A stretch of DNA of 64,000 nt, from positions 11,477,501 through 11,541,500 of the forward strand of contig CP053159.1 of assembly GCA_014607495.2 (NCBI GenBank), given 5' to 3'. This document shows positions 63,920-64,000 of this stretch, piece by piece (position 1 is the first letter of the stretch; the number at the start of each line of letters is the position of its first letter). A model generated the notes under the pieces. The model had not been told where the DNA came from, searched no databases, and saw nothing but the letters and a program-made list of their open reading frames with translations. The DNA comes from Carposina sasakii (Eukaryota > Arthropoda > Insecta > Lepidoptera > Carposinidae). The position numbers and the translations under genes are program-made.

Positions 63920-64000
63920 TACAGGGTGTGAGTGACATACAGTCAATACTAAAGTGCTGAACCAGTATGTTGAGTTATACACTACACTGTTATTACTCGC
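63920..64000 (+). mobile_element. MITE-C copy cut by the window end
   Basis: TACAGGGTGTGAGTGACATA, then CTAAAGTGCTGAACCAGTAT and TGTTATTACTCGC, matching the left end of MITE-C at 61744 (without its SINE). Confidence 0.7.

Overview
The window looks like nuclear DNA from an insect, most likely a moth or butterfly (Lepidoptera). The evidence is AT-rich intergenic DNA, short exons separated by introns with GT-AG borders, tRNA-derived SINEs, and dispersed repeats of the lepidopteran type, such as the fragments ending in CGGACGAAGTCGCGGGCGTC. There is no operon structure, ribosome binding site logic, CRISPR array or plasmid/phage module. I cannot name the species.

Two host genes can be supported. 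(1) A facilitated sugar (trehalose-type) transporter of the major facilitator superfamily lies on the + strand. It has three coding exons (22205-22231, 25725-25860, 27007-28268) that join in frame to 474 codons, including a nine-codon first exon. Its first intron (3.5 kb) is packed with nested transposable elements. (2) A single-coding-exon kekkon-like cell-surface protein (leucine-rich repeats + Ig domain + transmembrane segment + long cytoplasmic tail) lies on the - strand at 47829-50114. A splice acceptor sits just upstream of its ATG, so a 5' untranslated exon must lie further right.

Most of the rest is mobile DNA. The largest unit is a nearly full RTE-type LINE at about 39.2-42.5 kb, with endonuclease and reverse transcriptase, broken by one stop and two frameshifts and ending in a (TTTTA)n tail. 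Three other LINE reverse transcriptase remnants occur (about 8.0-8.3, 8.56-8.70 and 46.81-46.98 kb). Three families of miniature inverted-repeat elements share the terminus TACAGGGTG: MITE-A (about 220 bp, ...GTAACAAAAAGGGTATG), MITE-B (about 380 bp, ...ATTTTTGGTCGTCAACG) and MITE-C (about 450 bp, ...GTAGGTGACAGCCAGG). Other families, labelled here D to N, are defined by copies at several places in the window. Two hAT-like MITEs carry 8-bp target duplications. Several SINEs sit in other elements with clear target duplications, and a solo LTR sits inside a MITE-B copy with a 5-bp duplication.

The most unusual unit is a 1.83-kb inverted-repeat transposon at 52821-54650. It has 14-bp perfect termini, a TTA target duplication and symmetric subterminal repeats. 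Inside is a small two-exon gene (85 codons) with its own intron, poly(A) signal and an upstream cluster of TATCGATA sites. The transposon interrupts an older inverted-repeat element whose empty site can be read by removing it.

Layout: 0-9 kb repeats and LINE fragments; 9.1-10.7 kb MITE cluster; 11-21 kb sparse repeats; 21.1-28.3 kb transporter locus; 28.7-38 kb MITE copies and paralogous repeat pairs; 39-42.5 kb LINE; 43-47 kb repeats; 47.8-50.2 kb kekkon-like gene; 51-54.7 kb MITEs and the cargo-bearing transposon; 55-64 kb SINEs and MITEs.
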